DNA from: Hyphomicrobiales bacterium
Lineage (GTDB): Bacteria; Pseudomonadota; Alphaproteobacteria; Rhizobiales; Xanthobacteraceae
DNA: 38,852 nt
Assembly (NCBI GenBank): GCA_009377755.1
Contig: WHTM01000046.1
Span: 1 to 38,852 of the forward strand
Direction of reading: 5' to 3'
A program made the position numbers and the translations under genes. Below the pieces are notes generated by a model. The model saw only the letters and a list, made by a program, of their open reading frames with translations, was not told where the DNA came from and searched no databases. Positions 26,112 through 35,325 of the stretch are shown one piece after another (the stretch's first letter is position 1; each line of letters starts with the position of its first letter).

Positions 26112-28061
26112 TCAGGCGGCTATCGCAGGCCCGGTCCGGGGCTTCAGCGCCTCGACCAACTGTTCCCGCTCGACAGGCTTAGTCAAGAAGCCGTCCATTC
26201 CGGCTGTCAGGCAGGCCTGGTGGTCCTCGGCCGAGACATTGGCGGTGAGCCCCACGATCGGGGTGGCCGGAACACCGGCCTCGCCTTCGAGGGCACGAAT
26301 CCGGGCCGCGGCCTGCAAGCCGTTGATGCCCGGCATGTGCAGGTCCATCAGTACCAGGTCGAAAGGCGTGCCGGCCGCGCGTGCAGCTATCCATGCGTCA
26401 ACCGCTTGCGCGCCGTCGGCGACGACGTGGGCGCGGTGGCCGGACTTCTCGACCAGGGACCGTGTGAGCAGCGCATTGATCTCGTTGTCTTCGGCGATCA
26501 GGACGGACTGCACCGCGGCACAAAGTGGCGTCGTCTGACGGGTCTCCTCGCCGCGCATACGGTCGAGCCGCGCGCGCGGCTGCTCGGGGCCGAGCCGTGC
26601 CGCAAGCGACGCTGCGCGGATCGGCTTCACCAGATAGGCGCCGAAGCCGGCCTGCATCAGCGAAGGGAGCGCGTGCCGCGCAGCCGGCGTGATCATGAGG
26701 ATACGGTGCGCGACGTCGGGCGGCATCGCCTTCACCACCAAATGGAGGGCGTCCGAACCGAGGCCGTGATCGACCAGAACGGCATTCCAGGGCTGCTCCG
26801 ATAGCTGTGCGAGCGCGGCATCCGCGTCCGGTGCGATCCGGGTCATGGCGCCCCAGCGCCGCAGCCGGCGCGACAGCAGCGATACCTCGATCGCGGCAGG
26901 CGCGGCGATGAGGACTTCCCAGCCGCTCAGGTCCGGAGCTGCGAAGGGCACGCCCTCGACCTCGGCCGCCGGCAGCGTGACCTTGACGGTGAAGGTCGCT
27001 CCGCGGCCGGGCGTGCTGACGAGTCCAAGCGAGCCGCCCATGCGCTGCACGATGCGCCGGGCGATCGCGAGCCCGAGGCCGGACCCGGCCATCGTTCGGC
27101 TCCCGCCGCCGCCAGCCTGCTCGAACTCAAGGAAAATGCGCGCCTGATCCTCCGGCGCGATGCCGATGCCGGTGTCGCGCACCGCAAAGCTGATTTCGTT
27201 GTCGCGGCTGCCGGGCTCGACGATGAGCGTAACGCCGCCGCGCTCGGTGAATTTCACCGCGTTGCCGGCAAGGTTGAGCAGCACCTGCCGCAGCCGGGTC
27301 GGGTCGCCGACCACGGCATCGCAAACGCGCTCGTCGAGGAACGAGGCGATCTCGATGCCTTTGGCTTGCGCCCGCGGCGCCAGCAGCTCCACCACCTCTT
27401 CGGTCAGTGCCGCCAGGCTGAACGGGCGCGCGGAGAGCGAGAGCTTGCCGGCATCGAGCCGCGAGACATCGAGCAGTTCCTCGATCAGCGACAGCAGCGT
27501 CTCGCCCGAGGTCTTCACCGCATGCGCATAAGTGGTCTGTTCCGGCGTCAGCGCCGTGTCGAGCAGGAGCTCGGTCATGCCGAGAATGCCGTTGAGCGGC
27601 GTACGGAATTCGTGCGAGACCTCGGCGACGAAGCGCGGCGATATCTGCGGCAGCGCCTTCGCCGCATCGATCGTATCGGCGGGTTGCATGGATTCCTTGC
27701 CGCCCCCTGCCGCGGCGGCGCCGGCGGCCGGGTTCTCCGGCATCGCGTCGATCCACCGGTGGTCGTTGTTCGCGATATAATCGGCGAGATGGCGCAGCTC
27801 GGCGCGCAGCGTCATATTTCGCCACGATAGCCAGGCGATCGCGGCCACCGACAGCACGACAAAGCCGGCGGCGCCGATCGCCATGCCTTGCGCGGGGAGG
27901 CTTTCGGCGAGCGCCGTGGCCAGGACCGGGACCAGCGGCAACACGCTTGCCAGAACAGCGGCGCATAGAATCGCGAATCCGAGCGCAAACAGCATCGGGC
28001 TGCGCACGCCCACCGCGCGCTCGCGCACGGTCTCGGTTCGAACTTCGGTTTCAGCGCTCAT
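26112..28061 (-). CDS. Membrane hybrid sensor histidine kinase
   Basis: The 649-residue product has two membrane segments (about 22-50 and 59-80) with little between them and no clear periplasmic sensor. The phosphorylated His is H150 in EVSHEFRTPLNGIL. The N box NLAGNAVKFTERG is at 263-275, G1 DTGIGIAP at 296-303 and G2 GSGLGL at 326-331. A receiver-like domain at about 381-490 lacks the usual acidic pocket (IAAPAA where acidic residues are expected), though D431 and K479 remain. A canonical receiver at about 518-640 has IAEDNE, D573 in LMDLHMPG and K628. No response-regulator gene is adjacent. The signal and output are unknown. Confidence 0.9.
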   Translation of the reverse strand: MSAETEVRTETVRERAVGVRSPMLFALGFAILCAAVLASVLPLVPVLATALAESLPAQGMAIGAAGFVVLSVAAIAWLSWRNMTLRAELRHLADYIANNDHRWIDAMPENPAAGAAAAGGGKESMQPADTIDAAKALPQISPRFVAEVSHEFRTPLNGILGMTELLLDTALTPEQTTYAHAVKTSGETLLSLIEELLDVSRLDAGKLSLSARPFSLAALTEEVVELLAPRAQAKGIEIASFLDERVCDAVVGDPTRLRQVLLNLAGNAVKFTERGGVTLIVEPGSRDNEISFAVRDTGIGIAPEDQARIFLEFEQAGGGGSRTMAGSGLGLAIARRIVQRMGGSLGLVSTPGRGATFTVKVTLPAAEVEGVPFAAPDLSGWEVLIAAPAAIEVSLLSRRLRRWGAMTRIAPDADAALAQLSEQPWNAVLVDHGLGSDALHLVVKAMPPDVAHRILMITPAARHALPSLMQAGFGAYLVKPIRAASLAARLGPEQPRARLDRMRGEETRQTTPLCAAVQSVLIAEDNEINALLTRSLVEKSGHRAHVVADGAQAVDAWIAARAAGTPFDLVLMDLHMPGINGLQAAARIRALEGEAGVPATPIVGLTANVSAEDHQACLTAGMDGFLTKPVEREQLVEALKPRTGPAIAA

Positions 28062-28304
28062 TCACGGCGGCCAAAGGTGCTCAATTTCGGAGTTCGCTCC
28101 CGTCCTGCCGCAATATCGGCAATGCTGCTTGCGATTTCCTATGCAGCAAGCCGCAGCGGGCCGGCTGTGTGCGAAGACGGTTGATGGAAGGCTAAGGCAT
28201 GGGGTCTGATTTTAGGAAAGTTGTAACGACGGACGCGATGCCGCATGCTTGATGCTTAACGGCCAGTGGTCGTGTGTACGTTTCGCTCTCGGGCGTGAGG
28301 AATC

Positions 28305-29381
28305 ATGCCGCATCTGGTGGTGATGAAAGGCGACGGGATCGGTGCGGAGATCACGGACGCGACCTTGACGGTGCTGCGCGCCGCCGACCGGCACATGTCG
28401 CTCGGATTGGCTTTCGAGGATGTCACGATCGGCCTCGAATCGCTGCGCATGCGCGGGTCGACACTGCCCGATGCGGCAATCGAAGCCGCCAGGCGCGCCG
28501 ACGGCGTCATCCTCGGGCCGGTCGCGACCTACGAATATCCGCCGGCCGCGCAGGGCGGCGTCAATCCGTCGGGTATGCTGCGCAAGCGTCTCGACTTGTT
28601 CGCCAATATCCGGCCGGCACGCTCCCGCGCCGGCTTTCCGCCGCGCTGCGGCGTGCCGGTCGATCTCGTCATCGTGCGCGAAAATACCGAGGGCTTCTAT
28701 GCCGACCGCTCGATGTTCTTTGGCGCCGGCGAGTTCATGCCGACGCCGGATGTGGCGCTTTCGGTGCGCAAGATCACGCGGCAAGGCTCGACGCGCATCG
28801 CCGAAGAGGCGTTTCGCATCGCTTCCGCGCGGCCACGCGGACGAGTCACCGCGGTCCACAAGGCGAACGTGCTGCATGTCACCGACGGGTTGTTCCTCGA
28901 ATGCGTGCGCGCGGTGGCGGCGCGGCATCCGGACATCGCCTACGAGGAGCGCATCATCGACGCCATGGCGGCGCTCCTGGTGCGCGACGCCGAGCAGTTC
29001 GACGTGATCGTCACCACCAACATGTACGGCGACATTCTTTCGGATGAGGCGTCGGAGATCGCCGGCAGCCTTGGGCTCGCGGCCTCGCTCAATGCCGGCG
29101 CCAATCATGCGGTGGCGCAGGCGCAGCACGGCACGGCGCCGGATCTTGCGGGCAAGGACGTCGCCAATCCGGGGTCGCTGATCGGCTCCACTGCCATGCT
29201 GCTCGACTGGTTGGGACGGCGCCGCGGCGATGCGAAGCTGACGCGCGCCGCAGAACTGATCGAGCAGGCACTTGATGCGGCGATCGCCGATTCGAAGACG
29301 CGCACGGCCGATCTCGGCGGCGCATGCGGGACGAGGGGGTTCGGCGAGGCGGTGGCGGGGCACGTTCAGAGTCCCGCGTGA
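28305..29381 (+). CDS. Isocitrate/isopropylmalate dehydrogenase-family enzyme
   Basis: NAD(P)- and metal-dependent oxidative decarboxylase of a 2-hydroxyacid, 358 residues. The N-terminal VMKGDGIGAEI, RKRLDLFANIRPARS (substrate-binding Arg region), the TEGFYADR motif, NMYGDILSDEASEIAGSLGL with metal-binding Asp residues, and HGTAPDLAGKDVANPGSLIGSTAMLLDWLG are clear. It is not the standard LeuB or Icd; tartrate, homoisocitrate or a related substrate is possible. ATG 28305 is preceded by GAGGAA. It is convergent with the arginine-cluster genes, with 46 bases between the stops. Confidence 0.88.
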   Translation: MPHLVVMKGDGIGAEITDATLTVLRAADRHMSLGLAFEDVTIGLESLRMRGSTLPDAAIEAARRADGVILGPVATYEYPPAAQGGVNPSGMLRKRLDLFANIRPARSRAGFPPRCGVPVDLVIVRENTEGFYADRSMFFGAGEFMPTPDVALSVRKITRQGSTRIAEEAFRIASARPRGRVTAVHKANVLHVTDGLFLECVRAVAARHPDIAYEERIIDAMAALLVRDAEQFDVIVTTNMYGDILSDEASEIAGSLGLAASLNAGANHAVAQAQHGTAPDLAGKDVANPGSLIGSTAMLLDWLGRRRGDAKLTRAAELIEQALDAAIADSKTRTADLGGACGTRGFGEAVAGHVQSPA

Positions 29382-29427
29382 TCCGCAACGATGCTGCGCC
29401 GAATGGCGATAACACGCAGCTTCGCGA

Positions 29428-30324
29428 TCACGCGGCGCTTTCGCCGACTGCGGCGCGTGCCTCAGCGGAACGCCGATCGAGCCGCAGCGTCAGACAGAAC
29501 GCGCCGCCGCCGCTGCGCAGAAACGAGCCGAGCGGCGTTGCCGTCACGCGGTAGCCGCGTGCCTCGATGGCCGCTTTCACCGCGAGGCTGCAGCCGGACA
29601 GGAGCACTGTATCGCCGATGCAGACCGCATTGGCCGCGAGCCGGCGCGCATCGTCGATGCCGATCTCGATCCGGTGGGCGGGTGCGACGCGCTCGCGGAT
29701 CGTCGCGCGGCCAGCCTCCGTGAAGGCGTCGGGGTAGTAGATCACCTCGCCACGGGTCAAAGGGCAGAGCGCCGTGTCCATGTGGTAGAAGCGCGGATCG
29801 GCAAGTTCGAGCGCGACGACGGTCGCGCCGAATTCCTGTTCGACGACGGCACGCGCCGCGGCGTCGGAGCGGGGCCCGTAACCCATCCAGAACAGGTTGC
29901 GTGTCTGGTCCCAGACGCAATCGCCGGCGCCTTCCAGCACGAGACCGTCTGGAAGCTTCCGGATCGAATCGATCAGGCCGCTGCCTTGCAGCCTGCGGAA
30001 TGCGGCTTCGACCGGCGCCTCCTCGGCGCGCCGCTGCGGGTGACGGAAGCGGGACAGCAGCGCCTTGCCATCGAGCACCACGGCAGAGTTCGCGGTGAAG
30101 ACCAGATCGGGAAGGCCAGGCACGGGCGGAATGAGATCGACCTGTGCGCCCGCCTCGATCAGCGTGCGATGCAATGCCGCCCACTCCCGGTGCGAGGTCG
30201 CGGCAAGCGCGTTCTCGTCGCGCGTCCAGCGTTGCGGGTCCATCCACGGATTGATGATGTATGTGACGCCGAAGTGCTCGGGACGGCACATCAGGATACG
30301 TGCCTCCGGACGAGACCGGTTCAT
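29428..30324 (-). CDS. Arginine dihydrolase/DDAH-like guanidine hydrolase
   Basis: Guanidine-modifying enzyme fold, 298 residues. Features: ILMCRPEHFGVTYIINPWM (10-28), PDLVFTAN (72-79), EGAGD (131-135), FYHMDTALCPL (179-189) with H181, and the C-terminal SGGGAFCLTLRL with likely nucleophile C277. From memory, this layout matches the catalytic domain of cyanobacterial arginine dihydrolase (ArgZ/AgrE), including the FTAN asparagine linked to ornithine formation; dimethylarginine hydrolases share much of it. The start is 10 bases after the rocD stop with GAGAGG before it, so the pair is one operon. The neighbour uses ornithine, which favours arginine to ornithine, ammonia and CO2. The choice between arginine and dimethylarginine is inference. 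Confidence 0.75.
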   Translation of the reverse strand: MNRSRPEARILMCRPEHFGVTYIINPWMDPQRWTRDENALAATSHREWAALHRTLIEAGAQVDLIPPVPGLPDLVFTANSAVVLDGKALLSRFRHPQRRAEEAPVEAAFRRLQGSGLIDSIRKLPDGLVLEGAGDCVWDQTRNLFWMGYGPRSDAAARAVVEQEFGATVVALELADPRFYHMDTALCPLTRGEVIYYPDAFTEAGRATIRERVAPAHRIEIGIDDARRLAANAVCIGDTVLLSGCSLAVKAAIEARGYRVTATPLGSFLRSGGGAFCLTLRLDRRSAEARAAVGESAA

Positions 30325-30334
30325 GGCTTACCTC

Positions 30335-31558
30335 TCATGCTGCCTTGGGATGCGTTCGGCGGTGCCCGAGCGCGTGCACGGCCTCCTCGAAACGGTCGAG
30401 CGCCCAGTCGAGATCGTCGCTTGCGATGACAAGGGGGGGTGCCAGCCGAACCACGGTGCCGTGCGTTTCCTTCGACAGCACGCCGTTGACCAGCAGACGC
30501 TCGCACACTTCGCGCGCCGTAGCGTAGCTTGGATCAATTTCAGCGCCGGCCCAGAGCCCCTTGCCGCGCACCTCCTTCACCGCCGGACTGCGGATCGCGT
30601 GCAACCGTGCGAGCATGTGTGCGCCGAGCTCGCGGCTGCGCTCCACCAATCCCTCCTCGCGGATGACGTGCAGGGCTTCCAGCGCCACGGCCGCGGCGAG
30701 CGGGTTGCCGCCGAAGGTCGAGCCGTGCGAGCCCGGCGTGAATACGTCCATTACCTCGCGCCGCGCCACGAAGGCGGAAACCGGCAGCACGCCGCCGCCG
30801 AGCGCCTTGCCGAGGATGATGCCGTCGGGTCGGATGTTCTCGTGCTGGAACGCAAACCAGACGCCGGTGCGGCCGAGGCCGGACTGAACTTCATCGAGGA
30901 TCAGCAGCACGCGGTGCGCATCGCACAGCTTCCGTATCCCCGCGAGCCAGCCCGCGGGCGGCACGATGATGCCGGCCTCGCCCTGGATCGGCTCGACCAG
31001 AACGGCGACGGTATCGGGACCAATGGCCCGTTCCATCGCCGCGAGATCGCCGAACGGCACAACGCGAAACCCCGGCGTGAACGGGCCGAAACCGTCGCGA
31101 TAGTCGGGCTCCGATGAAAAGCCGACGATCGTGGTGGTGCGGCCGTGGAAATTGCCGTCCGCGACGATGATCTCGGCGCGGTCGCGGGCGACGCCCTTGA
31201 CACGATAGCCCCAGCGGCGGGCGGCCTTGATGGCGGTCTCGACCGCTTCCGCCCCGGTATTCATGGGCAGCGCGGCATCGAGACCGGTGAGGGTGCAGAG
31301 TTCCGCAAGGAAGGGACCGAGCCGGTCAGTGTAGTAGGCGCGCGACGGCACGGCCAGGCGCTGCGCCTGGGCCGTCAGCGCGGCCAGAATGCGGGGATGG
31401 GCGTGACCGTGACTCGCCGCCGAATAGGCGCTCATCATGTCGACATAGCGCCGCCCGCCGGTGTCCCACAGATGGGCGCCGTGGCCGCGCGCCAGCACCA
31501 CCGGCAGCGGCTCGTAGTTGCGGGCGGAGTATCTCGTCTCCAGATCGATCGGACGCAT
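30335..31558 (-). CDS. rocD: Ornithine aminotransferase
   Basis: PLP class III aminotransferase turning ornithine and 2-oxoglutarate into glutamate semialdehyde and glutamate. The 407-residue product has YEPLPVVLARGHGAHLWDTGGRRYVD near the start, MNTGAEAVETAIKAARRWGY (99-118), ILDEVQSGLGRTG with D222, and the PLP lysine K251 in GIILGKALGGGVLPVSAF. GSHGSTFGGNPLA binds the cofactor phosphate. The length is normal. GGAG lies upstream of ATG 31558. It is co-directional with the dihydrolase-like gene and lies 139 bases behind lrp, whose product may control both. Confidence 0.93.
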   Translation of the reverse strand: MRPIDLETRYSARNYEPLPVVLARGHGAHLWDTGGRRYVDMMSAYSAASHGHAHPRILAALTAQAQRLAVPSRAYYTDRLGPFLAELCTLTGLDAALPMNTGAEAVETAIKAARRWGYRVKGVARDRAEIIVADGNFHGRTTTIVGFSSEPDYRDGFGPFTPGFRVVPFGDLAAMERAIGPDTVAVLVEPIQGEAGIIVPPAGWLAGIRKLCDAHRVLLILDEVQSGLGRTGVWFAFQHENIRPDGIILGKALGGGVLPVSAFVARREVMDVFTPGSHGSTFGGNPLAAAVALEALHVIREEGLVERSRELGAHMLARLHAIRSPAVKEVRGKGLWAGAEIDPSYATAREVCERLLVNGVLSKETHGTVVRLAPPLVIASDDLDWALDRFEEAVHALGHRRTHPKAA

Positions 31559-31697
31559 TGGCGTTACTCCAGCATCGCCATGAATGTAAGCGAGTCGGCG
31601 CGTCCGATCGGGACGAAGTTGCTTCTGCGCACGGCGGAGTGCGCTGTCGGAATGCCCGGCGGCGGCGAAAACCGCTGCGCGTTGCGACGGGCGGGGA

Positions 31698-32201
31698 TCA
31701 GCCCTTCGGCGCGAGCAGCGATACCGGATAGCCGGTGAAGCGCCGCACCGGACGCAGCGCGACGTGACTGACGATGCGCGCGACGCCGAGGTCCGCGTCG
31801 TCGATCAAGCCTGTGGTCAGCGCCTCGTATTGCGCGAGATCGGCACAGACGAAGCGCGCCAGATAGTCGAACGGGCCGCTGATTTGCCAGCACTCGACGA
31901 CCTGTTCGATGGCCGCGAGGTGGCGCTCGAAACGATCCTGGCGTCCCTGCTTCTCCAGCGCGATTTCAGCGAAGACGGTAATGGGGCGCGACAAACGACC
32001 GATGTCGATCAGCGCTCGGTAGCCGGCGATGATTCCTGCCGCCTCGAGCCGCCGCACGCGTTCCAGGCATGCCCGCGACGAAAGCCCGGCGCTTTGTGCC
32101 AGCCTTTCGATCGTCGAGCGGCCGTCACGCTGCAGGGCGGCCAGAATCTTGACGTCGATATGGTCGAGGGCGGGCGGTCGCTTCGCGGGCATGGACGCCA
32201 T
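31698..32201 (-). CDS. Lrp/AsnC-family transcriptional regulator
   Basis: Leucine-responsive-type regulator of 167 residues. The N-terminal winged helix (about 12-60) reads LDHIDVKILAALQRDGRSTIERLAQSAGLSSRACLERVRRLEAAGII; the C-terminal RAM ligand domain includes FAEIALEKQGRQDRFERHLAAIEQVVECWQISGPFDYLARFVC. ATG 32201 (MASMPAK) or the ATG three codons later are both possible. It is immediately upstream of rocD on the same strand, so it probably senses arginine or ornithine (inference). Confidence 0.92.
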   Translation of the reverse strand: MASMPAKRPPALDHIDVKILAALQRDGRSTIERLAQSAGLSSRACLERVRRLEAAGIIAGYRALIDIGRLSRPITVFAEIALEKQGRQDRFERHLAAIEQVVECWQISGPFDYLARFVCADLAQYEALTTGLIDDADLGVARIVSHVALRPVRRFTGYPVSLLAPKG

Positions 32202-32258
32202 GATGGATCATCAGCCGGGCTCGCGCTACCGCCGCTGATGCGGACCATGTCGGACCGC

Positions 32259-33797
32259 TCACGCCGCCCTTCTCACCTCATCCGTCAGCGCCCGGTAGGA
32301 CAGGGCTTCCGCCAGATGCACGCGGCCGACCTTGGCGGCGCCGTCGAGGTCGGCAAGCGTGCGCGCCACGCGCAGCACGCGGTGATAGCCGCGGGCCGAC
32401 AGCCGCATCGCTTCGGCGGCGTCGCGCAGCAAAGCGAGCCCGGCGGCGTCCGGCTTCGCGATCTCTTCCAGCACGGGCCCCGACGCCTGCGCATTGGCGC
32501 GCACGTTCGGCAGCGCCAGCGCGGCGAAGCGCGCGGCCTGCAAACTACGCGCCGTCGCGACGCGAGCGGCGACCTCGGTGCTGCCTTCCGCCGGTGGCGG
32601 CAGGATCAGGTCGGAGGCGGTCACCGCCGGCACCTCGATGGTGAGGTCGATGCGGTCGATGAGCGGCCCGGAGAGCCGCGCCTGATAGTCGGCGGCGCAG
32701 CGCGCGTTCGGCCCACGTTTGCAGGCGAAGCCCGGCTCGTCGGCGCGGCCGCAACGGCACGGATTGAGCGCGCCCACCAGCATGAAGCGTGCCGGATAGG
32801 TGATGCGGTGGTTGGCGCGCGCGATCGCCACCTCGCCGGTCTCCAGCGGCTGGCGCAGCGAGTCGAGCACCTGCGGCTGGAATTCGGCGAGCTCGTCGAG
32901 GAACAGCACGCCGTTGTGGGCGAGCGAGATCTCGCCCGGCCTCGCGCGCAGGCCGCCGCCGACCAGCGCCGGCATCGAGGCGGAGTGATGGGGGCTGCGG
33001 AACGGGCGGCGGTTGGTGAGCGCGCCGTCGGCGATCTCGCCGGCGACGGAAGCGATCATCGACACTTCCAGCAGTTCCGGCGGCGACAGCGGGGGGAGAA
33101 TCGAGGGGAGCCGCGCCGCCAGCATCGATTTGCCGGCGCCGGGCGGGCCGATCATCAGCAGGTTGTGGCCGCCGGCCGCGGCGATCTCCAGCGCCCGCTT
33201 GGCGCTCTCCTGGCCTTTGATGTCCTTGAGGTCGACCGCGCTCCCTTCGACCTCGCGGATCTTCGGCTGCGGCCGCAACAGCACCTGCGTGCCCTTGAAG
33301 TGGTTGGCGAGCTGGATCAACGAACGGGCGGCGATGATCTCGATCTCCGGACTCGCCCACGCGGCCTCGGCGCCGCAGGCGGCCGGGCAGATGAGGCCCT
33401 CACCACGAGAGTTGGCGCTGATCGCCGCCGGAAGCACGCCAGCGACGGGCGCAATCGATCCGTCGAGGCCAAGCTCGCCCAGCACCGTGAAACCGGCGAT
33501 GGCGTCGTGCGGGATTGCGCCGATCGCCGCCATCAGGCCAAGCGCGATCGGCAGGTCGTAGTGGCTGCCTTCCTTCGGCAGGTCGGCCGGGGCGAGATTG
33601 ATGATGATGCGCCGGGCCGGCAGCGCGAGGCCGGACGCGACCAGCGCCGACCGCACCCGCTCCTTCGCCTCGCTCACTGCCTTGTCGGCGAGCCCGACGA
33701 TGATGCAGGCCGGCAATCCCGGCGCGACCTGCACCTGGACATCGACCGCACGCGCCTCGATGCCCTCGAACGCGACGGTGGTAACGCGCTGGACCAT
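32259..33797 (-). CDS. comM: YifB/ComM-family Mg-chelatase-like ATPase
   Basis: AAA+ helicase-like protein; ComM assists branch migration in natural transformation in some bacteria, and the function elsewhere is unclear. The 512-residue product has the ChlI-like N-terminal fold (EGIEARAVDVQVQVAPGLPACIIVGLADKAV), INLAPADLPKEGSHYDLPIALGL, Walker A GPPGAGKS at 217-224, the Walker B segment GVLFLDELAEF, and a Cys cluster CRCGRADEPGFACKRGPNARC. The C-terminal lid has RGYHRVLRVARTLADLDG. The length is normal. It lies 57 bases upstream of lrp. Confidence 0.94.
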   Translation of the reverse strand: MVQRVTTVAFEGIEARAVDVQVQVAPGLPACIIVGLADKAVSEAKERVRSALVASGLALPARRIIINLAPADLPKEGSHYDLPIALGLMAAIGAIPHDAIAGFTVLGELGLDGSIAPVAGVLPAAISANSRGEGLICPAACGAEAAWASPEIEIIAARSLIQLANHFKGTQVLLRPQPKIREVEGSAVDLKDIKGQESAKRALEIAAAGGHNLLMIGPPGAGKSMLAARLPSILPPLSPPELLEVSMIASVAGEIADGALTNRRPFRSPHHSASMPALVGGGLRARPGEISLAHNGVLFLDELAEFQPQVLDSLRQPLETGEVAIARANHRITYPARFMLVGALNPCRCGRADEPGFACKRGPNARCAADYQARLSGPLIDRIDLTIEVPAVTASDLILPPPAEGSTEVAARVATARSLQAARFAALALPNVRANAQASGPVLEEIAKPDAAGLALLRDAAEAMRLSARGYHRVLRVARTLADLDGAAKVGRVHLAEALSYRALTDEVRRAA

Positions 33798-34134
33798 GGC
33801 TGCCCCTGCCCCGGATAGGGAGAGACTGCCTTAACGCCGTCACGCACGCAAGAACAATTCATGAACAACCTGACGCCGGCTGGCGCAGCCAAGGCAGGCC
33901 GATCATTCGCGCTCCAGCGTCCCCATCGATCCTTTGGGCTGCCGCAGCCGGTCGAGGAGCGCTCCAGGCTGGCGGCGCCGCGGGCTCGACCCGCGGCGTT
34001 GCGCGGACGGTTCCCTGCGGCGGAACTCAAACGCATCCATGATCTGACCCTCAGGGCAAGGCTAGCGCAGGCAGGGGTCATGCGGGAAGGCCAGTTCTGG
34101 ACTGATTGCCGCCGGCGCGGTTCCCGATCCCACG
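33798..34134. other. Intergenic region with one strong hairpin
   Basis: Gap of 337 bases between gshB (minus, ends 34135) and comM (minus, starts 33797). It holds a perfect 9-base stem CGCCGCGGG-CTCGA-CCCGCGGCG at 33976-33998, without a T-run. An open frame on the plus strand (from 33861) shows low-complexity Arg/Ala content and no recognisable domain. I see no gene here; it may hold the comM promoter. Confidence 0.5.
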
Positions 34135-35079
34135 TCAGGTTTTGCGCTTCGCTTCGATCTTGTCCCAGATCAGCGCGGCGATGTCGGGGCCGCCGAGGTT
34201 CTTCACCGCCCGGATGCCCGTTGGAGATGTGACGTTGATCTCGGTCAGCCAGCCGCCGATCACGTCGATGCCGACGAACAGGAGGCCGCGCTGGCGCAGC
34301 GCCGGCCCGAGCCGTTCGCAGATATGGCGCTCGCGCGCCGTCAGCTCGGTCGCCTTGGCGGCGCCGCCACGGACCATGTTGGAGCGCAGGTCGTCATCGG
34401 CCGGAATGCGGTTCACCGCGCCGGCAAATTCGCCGTCGACCAGGATAATGCGTTTATCGCCCTGCTTCACCGCCGGCAGGAACGTCTGCACCACCCATGG
34501 CTCCCGGAACGTGGCTGCGAACATGTCGTACAGCGATCCGAAGTTGAGATCGTCGCGGGTGACGCGGAACACCGCCCCACCGCCGTGGCCGTAGAGCGGC
34601 TTCATCACGATGTCGCCGTGCTCCGCGCGGAACGCCTTGATCTCGGCGAGGTCGCGCGTGACCAGCGTCGGCGGCATCAGGTCGGGAAACTCGGTGACGA
34701 ACACCTTCTCTGGCGCGTTGCGGACATTGGCCGGATCATTGACCACGAGGGTCTTCGGCTGGACGCGCTCGAGCACATGCGTCGTGGTGATGTAGGCGAG
34801 GTCGAACGGTGGGTCCTGGCGCAGCAGCACCACGTCGAAGTCCGTCAGTGCGACGCGGCGCGGCTCGCCGAGGGTGACATGGTCGCCAACGGTGTCCCGC
34901 ACCTGCAGTGCCTGTACGCTTGTCGTAACGGTGCCGTCACGCAGCGCCATCCGGTCGGGCGTGTAGTAGCTCAGCGCGTGCCCGCGCCTTTGCGCCTCCA
35001 GCAGGATCGCGAACGTGGAATCACCGCGAATATTGATCCGCTCGATCGGGTCCATCTGCACGGCAACGGTCAGGGGCAT
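34135..35079 (-). CDS. gshB: Glutathione synthetase
   Basis: ATP-grasp enzyme joining gamma-glutamylcysteine and glycine. The 314-residue product starts [32 protein letters not shown]. It has [37 protein letters not shown] (the ATP-grasp loop), [17 protein letters not shown], and a C-terminal [24 protein letters not shown] with metal ligands. The length is typical of the proteobacterial form. gshB beside yraN and rsmI is a common alphaproteobacterial neighbourhood. Confidence 0.96.
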   Translation of the reverse strand: MPLTVAVQMDPIERINIRGDSTFAILLEAQRRGHALSYYTPDRMALRDGTVTTSVQALQVRDTVGDHVTLGEPRRVALTDFDVVLLRQDPPFDLAYITTTHVLERVQPKTLVVNDPANVRNAPEKVFVTEFPDLMPPTLVTRDLAEIKAFRAEHGDIVMKPLYGHGGGAVFRVTRDDLNFGSLYDMFAATFREPWVVQTFLPAVKQGDKRIILVDGEFAGAVNRIPADDDLRSNMVRGGAAKATELTARERHICERLGPALRQRGLLFVGIDVIGGWLTEINVTSPTGIRAVKNLGGPDIAALIWDKIEAKRKT

Positions 35080-35155
35080 GGAGGCTCTGCGGCACGGACT
35101 TGGTGAGGGGACGCACGGGCAAAACGGGCGGTCAACACTCTATCGTCAATCTGCG

Positions 35156-35290
35156 GTGGCGAGAACTAAGGGGATTGTCTCCTGGGGCAGACTGTCAATC
35201 GTCGCCAAGCTCTATGCGATCTTTGTGCTGCTCGCTACCATGATGGTGGCGTTGGCGGCGTTCGTTGTGGTCAATGCGCGCACGCACTGA
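35156..35290 (+). pseudogene. N-terminal remnant of a methyl-accepting chemotaxis protein
   Basis: A 44-residue frame from GTG 35156 contains LSIVAKLYAIFVLLATMMVALAAFVVVNARTH-stop, the characteristic first membrane segment of rhizobial chemoreceptors. No ligand domain, HAMP or signalling domain follows in any frame before yraN. It is read opposite to gshB and yraN. Most likely a truncated relic; a small membrane peptide is the alternative. Confidence 0.5.
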
Positions 35291-35325
35291 ACATTTCTTC
35301 CAGCGCCTGCGCTCGGCGTGATTGG

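Noticed and set aside
31764-33818. Long plus-strand open frame antisense to comM and lrp (about 684 codons)
   Set aside because: No recognisable motif, and both real genes on the other strand have complete family motifs.
33861-34232. Plus-strand open frame in the gshB-comM gap
   Set aside because: Low-complexity Arg/Ala content, runs into gshB antisense, no ribosome site.
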